A stretch of 64,000 bases of DNA, taken from Paenibacillus sp. FSL R7-0345 (GTDB taxonomy: Bacteria > Bacillota > Bacilli > Paenibacillales > Paenibacillaceae). Shown one piece after another: positions 61,892 to 64,000 of this stretch (its first letter is position 1; each line of letters begins with the position of its first letter). The notes under the pieces are model-generated. The model made no database searches, had not been told where the DNA came from, and saw only the letters and a program-made list of their open reading frames with translations. The stretch is taken from positions 3,826,501 through 3,890,500 of the forward strand of contig NZ_CP152002.1 in NCBI RefSeq assembly GCF_038595055.1, written 5' to 3'. A program made the translations under genes and the position numbers.

Positions 61892-62614
61892 TTATAAACC
61901 TGCAGGGCCGCCGTCCGGCGCCCTTAGCATATAGCCGGTGCCGCGCACCGTATGAATCAGCTTGTTCCGGTAGCCCTTGTCTACTTTAATGCGGATATGC
62001 CTGATATACACATCAACTACATTGGTGTCCGCATGAAAGTGGTATCCCCAGACATGCCGTAAAATCTCGTCCCGGGGACAGATTTCCCCCTGATGGGCAG
62101 CAAGATAATACAGCAGGTCAAACTCCTTGGGGGTCAGGCTGAGCCGGGCTCCGTCCCGGCTGACCAGTCTGCGGCTGGAATCCAGCATCAGGCCGTCAAT
62201 TTTGATGAACGATTCGAGTCCGCGGCGGCGTCCGGTGAGCCAGAGCAGGTTCATCACTCTGCACCTGAATTCCCCGGTATGCAGCGGGCTCTTCATATAT
62301 TCATTTCCGCCCGCTTCAAATACGGCAACTGTATCCTCGCTGCCCCCTTCCCCTGCGATTACCATCACCGGCATAAAGCTCCCCTGCGACCGGTACTCCG
62401 TAATGATGTCCCACCCCTGCCATACTCCGGCATCACTGGTTTCCGCAAGCAGCAGGACAGGCCGTATTCTGGTCAATAATAAGCGAAGATCCTCGGGATC
62501 TTCGCTTATTTCCGTTTGAAGCCCCAGTTCACTGAACAGTTCTTCGATCTGTTCACGATTCACGCCTTCAGCCTGAGACGTATCCCCCTTAAACCAAGCG
62601 ACTATTTCATTCAT
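61892..62614 (-). CDS. Orphan OmpR-type regulator with degenerate receiver
   Basis: A 240-residue regulator. The C-terminal winged helix is canonical (LSLTPKEFDLLYYLAAHQGE, TNVVDVYIRHIRIKVD, HTVRGTGYML). The N-terminal 120 residues resemble a receiver but lack its chemistry: the start EIVAWFKGD has no Asp-Asp pair, and the phosphorylation position reads VLLLAETSDAG instead of LLDxxxP; the Lys in NEYMKSPL remains. No kinase gene is adjacent. It probably works without phosphorylation. The ATG at 62614 follows GGGG; a start at 62629 is possible. Confidence 0.82.
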   Translation of the reverse strand: MNEIVAWFKGDTSQAEGVNREQIEELFSELGLQTEISEDPEDLRLLLTRIRPVLLLAETSDAGVWQGWDIITEYRSQGSFMPVMVIAGEGGSEDTVAVFEAGGNEYMKSPLHTGEFRCRVMNLLWLTGRRRGLESFIKIDGLMLDSSRRLVSRDGARLSLTPKEFDLLYYLAAHQGEICPRDEILRHVWGYHFHADTNVVDVYIRHIRIKVDKGYRNKLIHTVRGTGYMLRAPDGGPAGL

Positions 62615-62685
62615 TGAATTACCCCGCATCCATCAGCCTTGCAGAGCGGTCATACCGCCGCAGATAAGGCTTAGAATCCCCACAA

Positions 62686-62720
62686 AACAAAAAGACCATT
62701 CCGGTTAGAACGGTCTTTTG
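62686..62720 (-). terminator. Terminator after the Dabb-domain gene
   Basis: On the minus strand AAAAGACC pairs with GGTCTTTT and runs into TTTTTGTTTT. Confidence 0.8.
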
Positions 62721-62743
62721 CTTTTAACACCCTGCCGGGATTG

Positions 62744-63052
62744 CTATTTCCGGAGATCAATCTCCTGAAATTTCGCAACTTCCGTCTCCCAGCGCTCGCT
62801 TACAAAAGCCTGATGGTCAGGATGGTTATTATAGCTCTCATAGTCTTCCTGACTTGCAAACTCCATCGAGAAGCAAAAATCATATTCACATTTGCTGCTG
62901 ATCTGCTGCAAGGCTTCGAACTGGCGTACAACCGGAATTCCGCTAAGGATCTTTTCGCCATCCTGCAAAAAGGTTTGTGCTTCTTTAGAATCCGCCGGAT
63001 ATTTCAGTGTAAAAAGTGCCATATGTCTGATTGTTCCTGTTCCCATCATCAT
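62744..63052 (-). CDS. Dabb (stress-responsive alpha/beta-barrel) domain protein
   Basis: A 102-residue single-domain protein of the dimeric ferredoxin-like Dabb/EthD fold. The start IRHMALFTLKYPADSKEAQ and the His in NNHPDHQAFVSERW are characteristic. Such proteins are often stress-induced or act on small aromatic molecules; no function is certain. Three ATG codons in a row (63052, 63049, 63046) follow AGGGAGAG, so the exact start is open. It lies 12 bases after the adenylyltransferase gene on the same strand. Confidence 0.82.
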   Translation of the reverse strand: MMMGTGTIRHMALFTLKYPADSKEAQTFLQDGEKILSGIPVVRQFEALQQISSKCEYDFCFSMEFASQEDYESYNNHPDHQAFVSERWETEVAKFQEIDLRK

Positions 63053-63064
63053 CTCTCCCTTGTA

Positions 63065-64000
63065 TCAGCCAAAATACCGGTGATACACGCTGCGCGCTGC
63101 AGCAATATCACTGGTTCCATGAATCAATGCCCGCCCGTCGGCAAAAATCACCAGACGGTAAGGTTCCTCAGTAAACGAAACAAGGTACGGATTACTGTCT
63201 ACCTTTCCGGTGCCAAGCTTCGCAAGCCGTGCAGCCGTCTCCTGCAGATTAAGCTGCTGGCGGTGCGCCGGCCGGATCTGCACCGTGTCCCTGCCGCATA
63301 GTACATCGCTGCGCTCCGTGTTCGCGGCGCTCAGATAAGGGTAGACCGCATGATTGCCGCAGGACGGGCAATTTTCTTTTTTCGCTGCTTTGACGCCTAT
63401 TTCCTGGTGTTCATTGCGCCATACGTCAAAGCTCAGCAGCCTGCCGCGCAGCTGCTCACGCCGGCCGCCCAGCAGCTTGAGCGCCTCTGCGGTTGCATTG
63501 GCAGTCACAAGCTGAACCGCCTGCGGCAGAATGCCTGCGGTATCGCAGGTATCTCCGCCAAGAGGAACGGTTCCCAGCAGGCAATTCAGACACGGCGTCT
63601 CTCCCGGGAGAATCGTATAGGTTACCCCGTAGCTGCCCACACAGGCCCCGTATATCCAGGGAATGCCGTGTTTCTGGGCTATATCGTTGATAATCAGGCG
63701 GGTATCAAAATTATCAGTCCCGTCCATAATCAGATCCACCCCGGGCAGCAGGCTCTCCAGCTCTTCCGCACGCACATCCATGATGTGGGCTTCGATCATA
63801 ATCTCTGAATTAATCTGTTGCAGCCTGGCCTTGGCCGCTTCAGCTTTGGGTGTCCGCAGGCGGGCATCTTCTTCCGTGTAGAGCTGCTGCCGCTGAAGAT
63901 TGCTCCATTCCACGTAATCCCGGTCAGTCAGAATCAGCCGTCCGACGCCGCAGCGGGCCAGCGTTTCGGCAATACCGGTGCCCAGCGCACCTGTACCAAC
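63065..64000 (-). CDS. ThiF/MoeB family sulfur-carrier adenylyltransferase (5' end cut by window)
   Basis: Visible: 311 residues, open to the window end, so a short N-terminal part lies outside. It activates a ubiquitin-like sulfur carrier (ThiS or MoaD) with ATP. The GTGALGTGIAETLARCG nucleotide loop, EWSNLQRQQLYTE (Arg finger region), DGTDNFDTRLIIND, the Zn pairs PCLNCLLG and CPSCGN, and GGDTCDTAGILPQ with the possible catalytic Cys are present. The C-terminal tail after the second Zn pair (about 80 residues) suggests a MoeB/ThiF relative with extra domain. ThiF versus MoeB is undecided. Confidence 0.9.
   Translation of the reverse strand, partial: VGTGALGTGIAETLARCGVGRLILTDRDYVEWSNLQRQQLYTEEDARLRTPKAEAAKARLQQINSEIMIEAHIMDVRAEELESLLPGVDLIMDGTDNFDTRLIINDIAQKHGIPWIYGACVGSYGVTYTILPGETPCLNCLLGTVPLGGDTCDTAGILPQAVQLVTANATAEALKLLGGRREQLRGRLLSFDVWRNEHQEIGVKAAKKENCPSCGNHAVYPYLSAANTERSDVLCGRDTVQIRPAHRQQLNLQETAARLAKLGTGKVDSNPYLVSFTEEPYRLVIFADGRALIHGTSDIAAARSVYHRYFG

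Overview
The window looks like a chromosomal segment of a moderate-GC, endospore-type Firmicute, most likely Paenibacillus or a close relative. The basis is inference: strong AAGGAGG-type ribosome binding sites with frequent TTG/GTG starts, a T-box leader on proS, Gram-positive envelope genes (LD-carboxypeptidase, NlpC/P60, 3D/LysM, NodB deacetylase), a pdhABCD operon, a XerS-type recombinase and a PspA/DUF350/DUF4178 operon. I cannot name a species. No rRNA, tRNA, CRISPR array, phage or intact insertion sequence was seen. Almost all of the window is ordinary housekeeping DNA; the unusual parts are the first 7 kb, the two tandem-repeat arrays around 24.8-28.1 kb, and a four-gene sensor operon at 33.2-37.4 kb.

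Layout. 0-7.7 kb: the end of an MFS transporter, then two small cassettes, each a transcription regulator divergent from an NAD(P)-dependent oxidoreductase. They are separated and bracketed by three 28-bp dif-like sites (11-6-11 layout, alternating orientation), followed by an AbrB-family membrane protein, a GNAT acetyltransferase and xerS. 7.7-13.4 kb: a Cys-rich pentapeptide-repeat protein, a cupin, moeA-mobB (molybdenum cofactor), the pspA-DUF350-DUF4178 membrane-stress operon and an LpdD-like small protein. 13.4-18.1 kb: pyrK-pyrD, old yellow enzyme, a polysaccharide deacetylase and a LysM/3D cell-wall protein. 18.1-24.6 kb: polyphosphate kinase and exopolyphosphatase in overlapping convergent arrangement, with a Pho-box-like triplet upstream of ppk, and a polar amino acid ABC transporter.

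24.6-33.2 kb is a glucan region. A GH13 neopullulanase-like enzyme and a DUF4334 protein are bracketed by a 63-bp repeat array (upstream) and a 51-bp array (downstream), next to glgB-glgA and the divergent glgC. 33.2-37.4 kb: an apparent operon of an ABC ATPase without permease, a VCBS-like lipoprotein, an OmpR-type response regulator and its histidine kinase. 37.5-44.6 kb: MFS pump with divergent ArsR-type regulator, HAD hydrolase, DsbA-like oxidoreductase, topB, an unrecognised beta-rich protein and a GNAT gene remnant. 44.6-53.3 kb: proS with T-box, a chemoreceptor, gltD, thyA-dfrA and an LD-carboxypeptidase. 53.3-64 kb: pdhABCD, esterase, low-molecular-weight protein tyrosine phosphatase, thiamine pyrophosphokinase, NlpC/P60 peptidase, an orphan regulator with a degenerate receiver, a Dabb-domain protein and a ThiF/MoeB-type adenylyltransferase cut by the window end.

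How they work together: glgC, glgA and glgB form the ADP-glucose route to glycogen, and the GH13 enzyme plausibly degrades malto-oligosaccharides. Ppk and Ppx make and degrade polyphosphate. ThyA and DfrA recycle folate during dTMP synthesis. PyrK feeds electrons to PyrD. PdhABCD converts pyruvate to acetyl-CoA. The most novel candidate is the dif-like-site array at 0.7-4.7 kb.
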